64,000 bases of DNA from Bdellovibrionaceae bacterium UBA6502 (GCA_002436415.1 DJMA01000045.1:1-64000), one strand, 5' to 3'. Positions 9,061 through 18,846 are shown, counted from the stretch's first letter. Translations and numbers: made by a program. The notes: generated by a model from the letters alone, not told the origin.

Positions 9061-9345
9061 GACTAACTCCTGTTTACAAAACCGACTATATGAAACTAAA
9101 ACACGCCCTAGTGTCAAGCTGCTTCAAGAATAACTCAACTGGATTACACGCTATAGCAGACGCCAAAGCACTCCTGACAAACAGATCCCAGCTTGAGAAA
9201 CACTTGCGTATTTATTTTAGATTAGAGCAAATCCCTCTGAACTCAAATTTTCAAGGAGTTTTTCTGACTATCGAATCATAAAAAATTGAGCCCTTAGGCA
9301 GGCAAATGCATGACTCCAAGTTTAGTTGGCATTAGGATAGCAAGC

Positions 9346-11661
9346 ATGAGTTCAGGAAAATCAAAAATCAAAAAATTAAAAGCCATATTATTAACAATCG
9401 TAGCTTTGGGGCTCGCTGGCTTATTTATCTTAGCCAGTTGGACCATTCATCTTAATCAGGTAATTAACCAAGCCCTGCAAGAAAGAACTCTAACGCCAAC
9501 CCAAGAGTTTTTTGCCTTAGGTAACCAAGTTTTTCTAGGTCAAAACATTCGCATCGAAAGTCTATTGAGTGACCTAGAAGTGTATCGACTAAAATTAAGT
9601 AAAACAGGGGTTTTGCTTGATGGTGAGTTACGTCTATTAAAAAAAGAACAGTGCCAAGCTCGTTTGCCAAACATAGACAAGGATTTTGTTCACTGCCTTG
9701 AACTCCGCTTTCGTAAAAACTTTGTGGAAAATTCTCAGTCTCATTTACTCATTGCCTGGGAAAACGCCGACACAATCAATCACATTGAAAATTTAAACAA
9801 CCAAGAAGAAGAAATCGTTGCAGATTTTCCACCTATCCGCTTTGCGCAGTATATTGGTGATAAATCTATCCTAAGAAGAAATATGGAGCTGGGTGAATTT
9901 CCTGCAATCTGTTTAAATGCGGTACTTGCGATTGAGGACCCTCGATTTTTGGAACACCAAGGATTTAGCTTTCGAAGCATAGGGCGTGCCATAATTAAGA
10001 ACATCCAAGCCGGTCGAAAAGCTCAGGGCGGAAGTACTATCACGCAACAGTTAGTAAAAAACTATTTTTTAACCCACCAGAAAACCTACACCCGAAAACT
10101 AAAAGAGCTCATCATGGCCGTTCTTTTAGAAATTCGGTCTAGCAAAGACAACATCTTACAAGCCTATTTGAATGAAATTTATATGGCTCAAAATGGCGTT
10201 TTTGAAGTTCGAGGTTTTGCCGCCGCTAGTGAACATTATTTTGCAAAGGAAGTTGAAAAAATTAACACCGCTGAATGTGCGCTATTGGCTGCCATACTAA
10301 ACAGCCCCGGTCGCTACAATCCATTCAAAAATCCAGACAATGCAAAAGCTCGTCGAAGCTTAGTATTGAGTAAATTAAAAGAAGAAGGAATTCTCAACGA
10401 CAATGAATTTGAAAAATGGGATAACTACCCTTTACCTAGCAACCAGAGCGTGGTTCGGCTTGATCCAGCTCCCTATTTTTTGGATGCGGTTCGCGACGAA
10501 TTACAAGAACTTAAAATCGATTCAGGAAAAAACCTAAAGGTGATTACCAGTCTTAACTTGAACGCACAAGCAGCGGCGAGAAAGGCTCTTAAAAATGGTT
10601 TAAACAATTTAGAAAAATGGCGTAAAAATTTAAAGAAAAATGTAGAAGAAGGTAAAAAGCTTCAAGGGGCAATTTTGAGTGTGGACCCTTTAAACTCCTA
10701 CGTTAGCTCTATGGTGGGTGGAAGAGACTACCGAACCGCTCCGTTTAATAGAGCTTTAAGAGCTAAAAGGCAGGTTGGGTCTATCATGAAACCTTTCGTG
10801 TATTTAAGTGCATTAGAGAGTTTCCGTCCTGAAACCAACGAGTTTTATACTCCAATCACTGAACTTCCTGATGAAAAAATCACTTACGATTATGACAATC
10901 AATCATGGACTCCAAGAAACTATGATAAAAAATTTCGTGGCAAAGTTCCTTTATACTACGCTTTAAAAAACTCCTTAAATGCACCGACTGCAAACCTTGG
11001 TATCGAAAGTGGTTTGGATAATATCGTTGATGTTGCTTATCGACTTGGAGTTAGGTCTAAGCTTTTCCCCTACCCTTCACTAACTTTAGGAGCCTACGAG
11101 CTGCATCCTGTTGAAGTGCTGCAGGCCTATGCTGCTCTTGCGCGTTTTGGAGAAATCAGAGACTTAAAGTTTGTAGTTCAAGCATATGACTCCGAAAATC
11201 AAATGATTTACAAAGCTGAAAATAACCCGAAACAAGTGATTGCCAAAGAAAATGCTGCTGTTTTGGTTGGGATGCTTAAACAAACCATTGAAACCGGATC
11301 AGGCCAAGTCGTAAGAAAACTTGGTTTTGAAAGACCTGCCGCCGGTAAAACAGGAACTACTAGCGACTACCATGACTCCTGGTTTGCAGGCTTTACTCCT
11401 TATCATGCCGCCATTGTGTGGGTCGGATATGACGACAATACTCCTCATGGCTTAACTGGCGCCAGTGGTGCTGCGCCCATTTGGGCAAATTATATGAAGA
11501 GCATTCAGCATTTATTACCGGACAGAGATTTTTCCTGGCCTGAAGGGGTGAGTGTGGTAGACTTATATCCCTCCGATTACAGTACGAATGAAGAACTAAA
11601 ACAATCTGAGGAGTTTAATCAGAAAGTACAATTGATTTTCCGTAAAGGAAATGAGCCTTAG
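9346..11661 (+). CDS. mrcB: Class A penicillin-binding protein (PBP1B-like), bifunctional transglycosylase/transpeptidase
   Basis: Polymerises and cross-links peptidoglycan in the periplasm. One N-terminal membrane anchor is followed by a UB2H-like region (about 45-130), which points to the PBP1B subgroup. The GT51 transglycosylase domain has EDPRFLEHQG with the catalytic Glu near 195 and then GGSTITQQLVKN. The transpeptidase domain has SIMK (nucleophile Ser near 478), SLN near 542 and KTGTT near 667. I chose the ATG at 9346, with AGGATAG upstream, over an in-frame ATG at 9310. Cytidine deaminase follows after 8 bases. All catalytic motifs are intact. Confidence 0.93.
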   Translation: MSSGKSKIKKLKAILLTIVALGLAGLFILASWTIHLNQVINQALQERTLTPTQEFFALGNQVFLGQNIRIESLLSDLEVYRLKLSKTGVLLDGELRLLKKEQCQARLPNIDKDFVHCLELRFRKNFVENSQSHLLIAWENADTINHIENLNNQEEEIVADFPPIRFAQYIGDKSILRRNMELGEFPAICLNAVLAIEDPRFLEHQGFSFRSIGRAIIKNIQAGRKAQGGSTITQQLVKNYFLTHQKTYTRKLKELIMAVLLEIRSSKDNILQAYLNEIYMAQNGVFEVRGFAAASEHYFAKEVEKINTAECALLAAILNSPGRYNPFKNPDNAKARRSLVLSKLKEEGILNDNEFEKWDNYPLPSNQSVVRLDPAPYFLDAVRDELQELKIDSGKNLKVITSLNLNAQAAARKALKNGLNNLEKWRKNLKKNVEEGKKLQGAILSVDPLNSYVSSMVGGRDYRTAPFNRALRAKRQVGSIMKPFVYLSALESFRPETNEFYTPITELPDEKITYDYDNQSWTPRNYDKKFRGKVPLYYALKNSLNAPTANLGIESGLDNIVDVAYRLGVRSKLFPYPSLTLGAYELHPVEVLQAYAALARFGEIRDLKFVVQAYDSENQMIYKAENNPKQVIAKENAAVLVGMLKQTIETGSGQVVRKLGFERPAAGKTGTTSDYHDSWFAGFTPYHAAIVWVGYDDNTPHGLTGASGAAPIWANYMKSIQHLLPDRDFSWPEGVSVVDLYPSDYSTNEELKQSEEFNQKVQLIFRKGNEP

Positions 11662-11669
11662 AGGTTGAA

Positions 11670-12080
11670 ATGAACGAAACAGTAAATAAAGCCTATCAAC
11701 TTGCCATCGCCGCTAGAAAAAACTCTTTCAGCATTTATTCTAAATTTGCTGTGGGCGCCGCTTTAAAAGTAAAAGATAGTGAGCAAATATTCACTGGCTG
11801 TAATGTAGAAAACTCTAGTTTTGGTGCTACCATTTGTGCGGAAAGAACTGGCCTTGTAAAAATGGTTAGCGAAATCGGCGGAAATCATAAATTGGAGTTT
11901 GTAGTCGTAGTTGCTGATACTGAAGACGCGACCCCACCTTGTGGTCTTTGCCTTCAACAACTTTCAGATTTTGTAGATCAAGATACGATGGTCTATTTAG
12001 CAGATCTAAAATCGATTAAAAAAGAAATGAAATTTACAGACGTAATGCCCTACATTTTTGTTTTTAAACCCGAGGCTTAA
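11670..12080 (+). CDS. cdd: Cytidine deaminase
   Basis: Converts cytidine and deoxycytidine to uridine forms in pyrimidine salvage. At 136 residues it is the short tetrameric type. Zinc ligands are Cys56 in ICAERT, Cys91 and Cys94 in PCGLC, with Glu58 as the proton shuttle; the substrate motif GCNVENSS lies at 43-50. It begins 8 bases after the penicillin-binding protein gene with GAGG upstream of the ATG, so the two are likely co-transcribed, although no functional link is obvious. Confidence 0.95.
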   Translation: MNETVNKAYQLAIAARKNSFSIYSKFAVGAALKVKDSEQIFTGCNVENSSFGATICAERTGLVKMVSEIGGNHKLEFVVVVADTEDATPPCGLCLQQLSDFVDQDTMVYLADLKSIKKEMKFTDVMPYIFVFKPEA

Positions 12081-12431
12081 ATATTAATAAGGTTAGATAG
12101 TTCACCCACTGTTAAAAATATAAAACGGGAACATTTAATAGTGGATGAACTAGCAATAGACTAAATAAATATCTGACAGAAAAGTTTTCGCCCATTTTTT
12201 TTCCAATAACAAATCTCTTTTAAGTCACTAACTAATTGGCCTTAAACGAGGCAATTATTAAAAATTACAATAGATAGAGCCTGTCGAAAAAAGACTCAAC
12301 CCGATTAGAGTTGATAAATCTAAGTACATACCTATTTTCGAAGTCGGATTTACAATGAGGCTCAGGTACTCGGTTTAACCAAGTTCACCGGTACCTTCTA
12401 CTCCATTTTAATTCGCTCGACGCTATTCTCT
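12081..12431. other. Intergenic region between convergent genes
   Basis: The gap lies between two convergent genes. It holds a long imperfect inverted repeat (12098-12152) just after cdd and otherwise nothing recognisable. Confidence 0.5.
12098..12152. repeat. Inverted repeat, 19-bp arms
   Basis: Arms at 12098-12116 and 12134-12152 (TAGTTCACCCACTGTTAAA against TTTAATAGTGGATGAACTA) pair with two mismatches around a 17-nt loop. It starts 18 bases after the cdd stop. No T run follows, so it may be a weak terminator, an mRNA 3' stabiliser or the remnant of a mobile element. Confidence 0.7.
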
Positions 12432-13358
12432 TTAAGTGTGAAAAATCCAAATCGGACAATCCACCTCTTTGGTAATTGCTCGAGCAACACTACCCAAAAA
12501 ATAGGTCGTTTTTGTTTTTGCACTAGTATTCAACGCAATTAAATTTATTCTTTTCGCCTCTTTATAATTCTGAACACTTTCTGCGATAGAGCCTGGGTCC
12601 GATAAAAGCTCTACCTTGGCTTTTACACCGTAAGAAGCCATTTTTTCTTTGAGTTTATTTAATCTTTGCTTTCGTTGGCCAATGTCTAATTTAAAAAACT
12701 CTCCTACACTAATCCAGCCACCACCCATCAGATACGAGCTATTTTGCAACAATGGATCAATCGGTGTTGGTATTTTATGAAGTAGAGTGAGCTTAGATCC
12801 AAAGGTCGATACAAAGTCACCTAGCTTTTTGAAGCTAGCACTTTGATTGTTTATCAAATCCACCGGAAAAGCCACATTGCCTAAACTAGTTATTTTTTCT
12901 TTGCGATTAGGAACGATTAGCAAAGGTACTTTAGAAACCATTAACAAACTTTCAGTAAAACTTCCCAAAAACATTCGACTCAGATCCGAACGAGTGTGAT
13001 TGGCACATAAAATTAAGTCTACTGAATTTTTTATGGCAAAGTGATTGATTGCCTTTACATCCCTAGTGGTAGAGACCTTTGTGTTAAATATAATATGAGG
13101 TAAACTATGATGAATGTTCTTAAGCTTCTTTGTCCAATGCTCCATTTTTGAAAGTGCCTGAGGAGCAAAATGTTGCAAATCTTTTTTAGGTAAATCTCCT
13201 GCCCATTTTAAAGTCTCTGGACTTAAAACAAATGTGGGAACTACAATGATCTCCTTCTTTTTATTTAAGAGCTTTAGTAGCTCAATGCTTCTTAAAAATA
13301 CATTTTCATCTTCATCAAAAGGGTTCATTGCCCAGGCAATTTTAAATTTTTTAGCCAT
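12432..13358 (-). CDS. Tandem universal stress protein (two Usp domains)
   Basis: A cytoplasmic stress protein of 308 residues made of two UspA folds. The first, about 1-150, ends with the nucleotide-binding pattern GSFTESLLMVSKVPLLIV. The second, about 165-308, ends GSVARAITKEVDCPIWIF. Both keep the Gly-Ser and following hydrophobic strand of the ATP-binding subfamily. The start is the ATG at 13358, with AGGAGA nine bases upstream; a TTG further upstream lacks support. The neighbours on the same strand are a CBS protein and a D-lactate dehydrogenase, a combination seen in low-oxygen or redox-stress gene sets. Confidence 0.88.
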   Translation of the reverse strand: MAKKFKIAWAMNPFDEDENVFLRSIELLKLLNKKKEIIVVPTFVLSPETLKWAGDLPKKDLQHFAPQALSKMEHWTKKLKNIHHSLPHIIFNTKVSTTRDVKAINHFAIKNSVDLILCANHTRSDLSRMFLGSFTESLLMVSKVPLLIVPNRKEKITSLGNVAFPVDLINNQSASFKKLGDFVSTFGSKLTLLHKIPTPIDPLLQNSSYLMGGGWISVGEFFKLDIGQRKQRLNKLKEKMASYGVKAKVELLSDPGSIAESVQNYKEAKRINLIALNTSAKTKTTYFLGSVARAITKEVDCPIWIFHT

Positions 13359-13549
13359 TTTACATCTCCTGTGAAAAAGCTTGGTTGTTCTATAAATACA
13401 TTTCTCAGTGCAATCTAGTTGGCTGAGCATTCTATTTTGCAAATCTTAAACTGTCTTATTATTCATTTAAAAGGTTCTAGATCTATGAAGTAGCATAATA
13501 AAAGCTTTTAAACTCATAAAATTTTATCTTCGTTTACTGAAGAATTCAA

Positions 13550-14539
13550 CTACACTAGAAAGTTGTGATTTTTTTCCCCTCCTAAAAAATATCTAAAATT
13601 ATCAATGCTTGTGTCTGCAATCGCCTTGAGTGCCTCTTCCGAAAGGTAGGCTTGATGGGAAGAAACAATTACATTTGGAAAACTAATTAAACGAGCCAGT
13701 TTATCATCCTGTAGATTTTCAAAACTATGATCCTCAAAGAAAAAGTTCTCCTCTTCTTCATAAACATCCAGAGCAATCCCAGATAAATGAGCCTTTTTCA
13801 AAGCCTCAATCAAAGCCTTGGTTTCAAGCAAAGCTCCTCTTCCTGTGTTAATAATCTTTGCTCCAGGCTTTAATAAAAACACATTTTTTTGATTGATAAA
13901 GTAATGAGTCTCCTCATTAAGTGGTAAATGAAAACTTAAAATATCTGCCGAGGCAATTAAATCTTCTTTTTCAACGTATGGAATACCCATTGCTTCTAGT
14001 TCTGGATTAACAACTTTATCATAAGCTATTACTTTTGCCCCAAGAGCTGAAAAGTATTTGGCAACCAAGCCTCCGATTTTTCCCGTTCCTAAAACAGCTA
14101 CTACTTTATTGTTTATGTTGCTCCCAACCAAATGATCCAAGCGAAAATCAAACTCTCTAGTTCGTTGGTAAGATTTGTGTATTTTGCGATTTAAATTTAA
14201 ACAAAGGGCTAATGTATATTCTGCAATGGCTTCCGGAGAATATGATGGAACTCGAGCCACCTGTATTCCTAATTCTTTTGCCGCTTCTAGATCGACATTA
14301 TTAAAACCGGCACAACGTAAAAAAATAGCTTTAAGCCCGTGTTTTGCTAGTGTTTCTAAGTTTGCTCGATCAAAGCAATCATTAACAAAAGCAAAAATCA
14401 CCTCATACGCAAAAGCAGTGGCTAAGGTGTTAGAATTAATGCTCTCCTTTTGAAACCTTACCTTAAGGGATTTTTGTTCAAAAAAACTTTTGAAGTTTTC
14501 TAATTCATATTCCCGAGAAGAACTAAAGAGTATTTCCAT
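13550..14539 (-). CDS. ldhA: D-lactate dehydrogenase (NAD-dependent, LdhA type)
   Basis: Reduces pyruvate to D-lactate with NADH during fermentation. The length, 329 residues, equals that of the E. coli enzyme. The Rossmann motif VLGTGKIGG lies at about 148-156, the catalytic Arg is in the INTGRG block near 235, and the Glu and His of the D-2-hydroxyacid dehydrogenase family are seen in DVYEEE and SSHQAY. Its ATG overlaps the stop of the CBS gene by one base (TAATG), so translation is probably coupled. Other 2-hydroxyacid substrates are possible, but the EEENFFFEDHS stretch is characteristic of the lactate group. Confidence 0.9.
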   Translation of the reverse strand: MEILFSSSREYELENFKSFFEQKSLKVRFQKESINSNTLATAFAYEVIFAFVNDCFDRANLETLAKHGLKAIFLRCAGFNNVDLEAAKELGIQVARVPSYSPEAIAEYTLALCLNLNRKIHKSYQRTREFDFRLDHLVGSNINNKVVAVLGTGKIGGLVAKYFSALGAKVIAYDKVVNPELEAMGIPYVEKEDLIASADILSFHLPLNEETHYFINQKNVFLLKPGAKIINTGRGALLETKALIEALKKAHLSGIALDVYEEEENFFFEDHSFENLQDDKLARLISFPNVIVSSHQAYLSEEALKAIADTSIDNFRYFLGGEKNHNFLV

Positions 14540-15015
14540 TATGCCAACAACCTTTTAAATCCATCTTTCACACTATTGTATTCTTTGTTAAGAAAATTCC
14601 AGAACCGAGCTTTTAACAAATCTCCCTCTAGAAAATCTATCATAGAATTCAAAACCACCATTGCATCGGTCGAAGTGAAGATTCCAACAATCGAGCCATC
14701 AACTTCGTGAACTACCACAGAGCTAATCTTGTTTTCTAACATTTTTTGAATTGCTACCTTAACTGAAGTATTCGGTAACATCATGACAACATTTTCATTC
14801 ATAATGTCTTTAATTTCCAAATCCAAGGCAGAGACCAATGCGGCCTTTACATCTTCGTGAGAAATGATTCCACAAATTTTTCCCCTATACAAAACAGGTA
14901 GATGAGAGATGTTTTTTTCTGCCATTAAATTTGCAGCTTCCTCAATGCTAGAATCAATCTGAATGTGGATTGGTGTTAAGCTCATATAATTTCTAACAGG
15001 ATTGATTGTCCCCAT
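14539..15015 (-). CDS. CBS-pair domain protein
   Basis: A 158-residue cytoplasmic protein made of two CBS motifs, about 8-62 and 72-125 (SHLPVLYRGKICGIISHED and SSVVVHEVDGSIVGIFTSTD). CBS pairs bind adenine nucleotides and act as energy or redox sensors. There is no attached catalytic domain. The start has GGAGG upstream. It is the first gene of a run with ldhA and probably regulates or responds with the same condition; that link is inference. Confidence 0.9.
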   Translation of the reverse strand: MGTINPVRNYMSLTPIHIQIDSSIEEAANLMAEKNISHLPVLYRGKICGIISHEDVKAALVSALDLEIKDIMNENVVMMLPNTSVKVAIQKMLENKISSVVVHEVDGSIVGIFTSTDAMVVLNSMIDFLEGDLLKARFWNFLNKEYNSVKDGFKRLLA

Positions 15016-15542
15016 GATTCCCTCCTTAATCGACTTAATCCTTTAAATAGCATAAGTTGTGCCTAAAAATTTCATTAGTAAAATCAACACCTTACGTCTT
15101 CAGCTTGATTCAAAAGAGATTTTTGGGACATGTTTGTCATAAAACAGGAGACAAATTTACTCTACTTATACGAGTGGTTTTAGATGAAGTCTCTTAAAAC
15201 TCAATCACCGAGAGGGCTAGCTCCTTAAGCTTCCGCTCATTAAGAACTGGCCCACTTAATTGCGGATAGATGAAAGATAAGTTCCCACAATCTCTATATA
15301 TTCCTATTAAGTTGGGTTTTAATTAAGGCGATCTTAATTAAACCAGTTATTTCTCATCCTTGTGAGTTTTCATCCGCAATTAAGTGGGCCAATTTATGAA
15401 TTGTAAGACTAACAGTGACAATTTTTGGCTTAAGTATGTCCATTTTTCCAAAAACTTGAAAACCAGCTTCGTTTTGTGGTGTCTTTTTGGACCCACCCTA
15501 TAAATATGTTAGAATCGGTCCCAGCTGTAAGGGAAAAACTAT
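15016..15542. other. Divergent intergenic region with MITE-like element
   Basis: It separates the minus-strand CBS gene from the plus-strand kinase. The middle holds a 144-base nested inverted repeat (15248-15391). Promoters of both flanking genes must lie here, but none is clear. The kinase start is preceded by AAGGGA. Confidence 0.6.
15248..15391. mobile_element. MITE-like nested inverted-repeat element
   Basis: Terminal arms of 20 perfect bases, TGGCCCACTTAATTGCGGAT (15248-15267) and its reverse complement (15372-15391), with partial pairing continuing inward. Inside is a second perfect 10-bp inverted repeat, TTTAATTAAG/CTTAATTAAA (15318-15327, 15333-15342). Ends in TG...CA suit a transposase substrate. 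No target-site duplication is evident and there is no open frame inside. A structured RNA or a regulatory cruciform is the alternative. Confidence 0.55.
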
Positions 15543-17387
15543 ATGAAGCGAATGAGATTAAAAATAAATCGAAAGCTTTTTAGCAATGGGATCAAGATCG
15601 CATTCGCATTGGCTTTGAGTTTTGTTTTAAATCAATTCCCTATGGATCAGATCGAGTTTTTTGCCTACGATCTATTATTTAGAGCAAAAGCAAATAACTC
15701 CACTTCGGGTGAAATTGCCATTGTTAATATTGATCGAAACAGTATTGAGCAACTTCGCCATGAGCCTGATCTTACGGATTACACTTTATTGATGCAACAA
15801 TTGAAAGAGCTTTCACCCAAGGCTGTTTTATTTTTACCTGACCTGAATCGTATCGAAGCCAATCAAAATCAAAAAGCAGCTTTTGCCCGAAGCACTGAAG
15901 AGATTAATAATTTTATTGTAAGCGTTGAGGATGTTCCTTTAGCCGGAGCAGAAAATAAATTTAAACTAAGTACTCCCCTTCACCACATTAATGTTCAACC
16001 TGGGATTTTATCAAAAGACAGTAGAAACTTTGCTCAAGACAATGTTTCACGTCGTGCATTGGTTCATTATGAAGGACATTACTTCGCTCAAGCTCAAATC
16101 GCACAACTAATTAATCCAGTGAAAGACCCTATGGATTACCAAGGTGCTTTTCCTTTTAAAGGTAGTATTCAAGTCTTGGTTAATCTCCATAAAAAAGGAA
16201 GTTTCAACACTTTCAGCTTTATCGATGTGGTTGATGGAAACATTAATAAAGAGGACTTAAAAAATAAGATTATTGTGATTGGCCAAGACGCTCAATCAGA
16301 GGCTGATAATTATGTGATGACACCTTTTCTAAGGGATGTCACTGCCATGTCTAAAGCCGAATACAACGCCAATATAATTGATGGTTTAATTAAAGATAAC
16401 TCCATCGTTCAGACTTCTGAGGATTTAAGAGCTTGGCTTTGTTTTTTAATCTCATTGATTACTGTTTACATCACAGCACAGTTCCGCCCAACCAGAGGGA
16501 TTCTTAGCCTTCTCGGACTAGCAACAGGTTATTTCTTAATTAGTTTATTGCTTTTTCACCTAGAGATTTGGATTCCTGTAGCTCACCCTCTATTAGCGAT
16601 TTTCGTTGGTTACTACTTGTTAATTCCTTTTCGCTTGGTGCAAGAGAATAAAAAGTCTTGGGAATACCAACAGAAAAACCGACTTTTAACTCAAGTAGAA
16701 GAACTTAAAAACAACTTTATCTCAATGATGTCTCATGATTTAAAAACACCTCTTGCAAGGATTCAAGGGATGGCCGAGCTTGCCTTAAATGACAAAGGGG
16801 CTCTTAGCTTAGAGCAAAAGGACGCTTTAAGCACGATTAGTCGTAGTTCAGAAGAGTTAAGTTTATTTGTGTCTTCCATATTAAATTTCGGAAGAATCGA
16901 GAGCCAAGGTGTTAAATTAAAATTAGAAGCAAATGATTTAAACCGCTTAGTAGAAGATGTTGTTAAAAAATACCATTACTTAGCTAAAGAAAAGAACATC
17001 GAGATCATTACTGAGCTTGAACCTTTATTTTCAACACCAATGGACACGGCTTTAATTCGCCAAGTAGTTCAAAACTTAATTGAAAATGCAATAAAATACA
17101 GTCCCGAAAATTCGAAGGTACTAATTTTCACTGAAGAGATCGATGGTAAAATTCAGTTACAAGTAACTGACCAAGGCGCCGGAATCCCAGTAGAAGAACA
17201 TGATAAAGTTTTTATGAAATTTTACAGATCAAAAAATGCCAAATCCTCACCCATTAAAGGAACTGGCTTAGGTTTATATTTAACGAAGTATTTTGTAGAT
17301 TTACACCAAGGAGAAATCCAGATAGATAGTGTTTCAGAGCAAGGAACTACTTTCACCGTAAATCTACCAACCAATTTAGAGATATAG
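15543..17387 (+). CDS. CHASE2-domain sensor histidine kinase
   Basis: A membrane sensor that autophosphorylates on His and passes phosphate to the next gene's product. Order: one N-terminal membrane helix (about 17-35), a periplasmic CHASE2 domain (about 38-300), further membrane helices (about 303-372), HisKA with SHDLKTPL (His near 398), and HATPase with N box NLIENAIKYSP, DQGAGIP and GTGLGLYL. The CHASE2 signal is unknown. AAGGGA supports the ATG. The response regulator follows after 10 bases, so the pair is one operon. Confidence 0.93.
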   Translation: MKRMRLKINRKLFSNGIKIAFALALSFVLNQFPMDQIEFFAYDLLFRAKANNSTSGEIAIVNIDRNSIEQLRHEPDLTDYTLLMQQLKELSPKAVLFLPDLNRIEANQNQKAAFARSTEEINNFIVSVEDVPLAGAENKFKLSTPLHHINVQPGILSKDSRNFAQDNVSRRALVHYEGHYFAQAQIAQLINPVKDPMDYQGAFPFKGSIQVLVNLHKKGSFNTFSFIDVVDGNINKEDLKNKIIVIGQDAQSEADNYVMTPFLRDVTAMSKAEYNANIIDGLIKDNSIVQTSEDLRAWLCFLISLITVYITAQFRPTRGILSLLGLATGYFLISLLLFHLEIWIPVAHPLLAIFVGYYLLIPFRLVQENKKSWEYQQKNRLLTQVEELKNNFISMMSHDLKTPLARIQGMAELALNDKGALSLEQKDALSTISRSSEELSLFVSSILNFGRIESQGVKLKLEANDLNRLVEDVVKKYHYLAKEKNIEIITELEPLFSTPMDTALIRQVVQNLIENAIKYSPENSKVLIFTEEIDGKIQLQVTDQGAGIPVEEHDKVFMKFYRSKNAKSSPIKGTGLGLYLTKYFVDLHQGEIQIDSVSEQGTTFTVNLPTNLEI

Positions 17388-17397
17388 GAGAAGTCAT

Positions 17398-18846
17398 ATG
17401 ATTCGTGTACTAGTAGTCGATGATGATCAAGGACTAAGAAAAACAGTAAGCGCCGCTTTGAGAAACACTGGTCGCTTCGATGTTGAAGAAGCTTTTGATG
17501 GACAAAACGCCATTGAACAGTTTGAAGATAAAGAATTTGATCTAGTCATCCTCGATGTCGACATGCCTCGTAAAAATGGCTTAGAAACTTTGAAATGGAT
17601 CAAAGCCAAAGACCCTCGTGTGATCTCTATCATTTTAACGGCCCACGCTACGGTAGATGATGCTGTGACTGCGGTTAAAGAAGGTGCCTACCACTACCTT
17701 TCCAAACCAATCCGTAGTGAAGATTTATTAGAAATGGTTGAAAAAGCCTTAGAAGCACAGAGTTTAATCTCTTACGCTGCCAATTCAGCTCCTATAGAAG
17801 CTGGAAGAAAATTTATTGGCGGTAATGCACAAATGCAAAAGGTTTTTCATCTAATTCATAGATTATCTAAAGTAGACACTCCGGTTCTAATTCGTGGTGC
17901 TTCAGGAACAGGGAAAGAGTTAGTTGCTAAAGCCATTCACTTAAACTCCACTCGTAAAGATGAAAAATTTGTTGCGATCAATTGCTCGGCCATCCCAGAG
18001 AACTTATTTGAGTCTGAATTATTTGGCCATGAGAAAGGTTCCTTCACAGGTGCTGACCAAAGAAAAATTGGTAAGTTTCAATTTGCGGAAGGTGGAACTT
18101 TGTTTTTAGATGAGCTAGGTGATATGCCTGTGCTTATGCAAGTAAAATTACTTCGCGTTCTTCAAGAAAAGAAATTCACACCTGTAGGAGCAAACCGTGA
18201 AGTACCTACGAATGTTAGAATCATCGCTGCAACAAACCGTCCTTTAGAGAAAATGATCGAAGAAGGAACTTTTAGAGAAGATCTATTTTATCGTCTAAAT
18301 GTAATTCCAATATTCTTACCTGAGTTAAAAGACAGAAAAGATGACATCGAAAGACTGGCCGACACTTTTATCCAAAAGTTTAATAAAGAACATGGTCGTA
18401 AAATCATTGGCTGTACGGCGGCTACAATTAAAGCCTTTCAACAATATGATTGGCCAGGAAACATTCGTGAACTAGAAAACGTAATTGAGCATGCTTTTGT
18501 AATGGAGTCTGAAAACCGCATCGATGTAAACTCTCTACCTGAGAAATTTTTAGAAACCATTGGTTTGACTCCAAAACAGATGATCATTCAACAAGAAGCT
18601 GGTAGTTCAGCAGCAGACTCTTCTGAGGAACTTATTTCAGAAGAAGGTGGTATTATCATCCCAGATGACAATTTGGATTTTAGCAAACACAAAGAAATGT
18701 TTGAGAGAGAATTCATTCTAAAAGCGCTAAAAATGTTTAAAGGAAGAATTAACCAAACCGCTCTACATGCAAACATCCCAAAAAAGACTTTGCTTAGAAA
18801 GATCGAAAAATACGGAATCAACCCGAAAGACTTTTATTTACAGTAA
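17398..18846 (+). CDS. NtrC-family sigma-54-dependent response regulator
   Basis: Activates sigma-54 promoters when phosphorylated. The receiver domain (about 1-120) has the acidic triad DDD and the phospho-acceptor in VILDVDMP (residues 52-54). The AAA+ domain has Walker A GASGTGKE (about 166), the loop GSFTGA (about 213, a Ser for Ala variant of GAFTGA that still keeps the sigma-54 contact FTGA) and Walker B LFLDELGD. A Fis-type helix-turn-helix, QTALHANIPKKTLLRKI, closes the protein. It is the partner of the CHASE2 kinase directly upstream. Targets in the window are not evident. Confidence 0.94.
   Translation: MIRVLVVDDDQGLRKTVSAALRNTGRFDVEEAFDGQNAIEQFEDKEFDLVILDVDMPRKNGLETLKWIKAKDPRVISIILTAHATVDDAVTAVKEGAYHYLSKPIRSEDLLEMVEKALEAQSLISYAANSAPIEAGRKFIGGNAQMQKVFHLIHRLSKVDTPVLIRGASGTGKELVAKAIHLNSTRKDEKFVAINCSAIPENLFESELFGHEKGSFTGADQRKIGKFQFAEGGTLFLDELGDMPVLMQVKLLRVLQEKKFTPVGANREVPTNVRIIAATNRPLEKMIEEGTFREDLFYRLNVIPIFLPELKDRKDDIERLADTFIQKFNKEHGRKIIGCTAATIKAFQQYDWPGNIRELENVIEHAFVMESENRIDVNSLPEKFLETIGLTPKQMIIQQEAGSSAADSSEELISEEGGIIIPDDNLDFSKHKEMFEREFILKALKMFKGRINQTALHANIPKKTLLRKIEKYGINPKDFYLQ

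Noticed and set aside
8465..9133. Long plus-strand Phe/Ala-rich open frame
   Set aside because: Exact antisense of the Lys/Ala tail of the GroES-like gene; the repeat composition leaves the opposite frame open.
9090..9281. 63-codon plus-strand frame between the GroES-like and penicillin-binding protein genes
   Set aside because: No ribosome site, and overlaps the region expected to hold both promoters.
15248..15391. Full insertion sequence
   Set aside because: Only 144 bases and no transposase frame, so at most a non-autonomous element.
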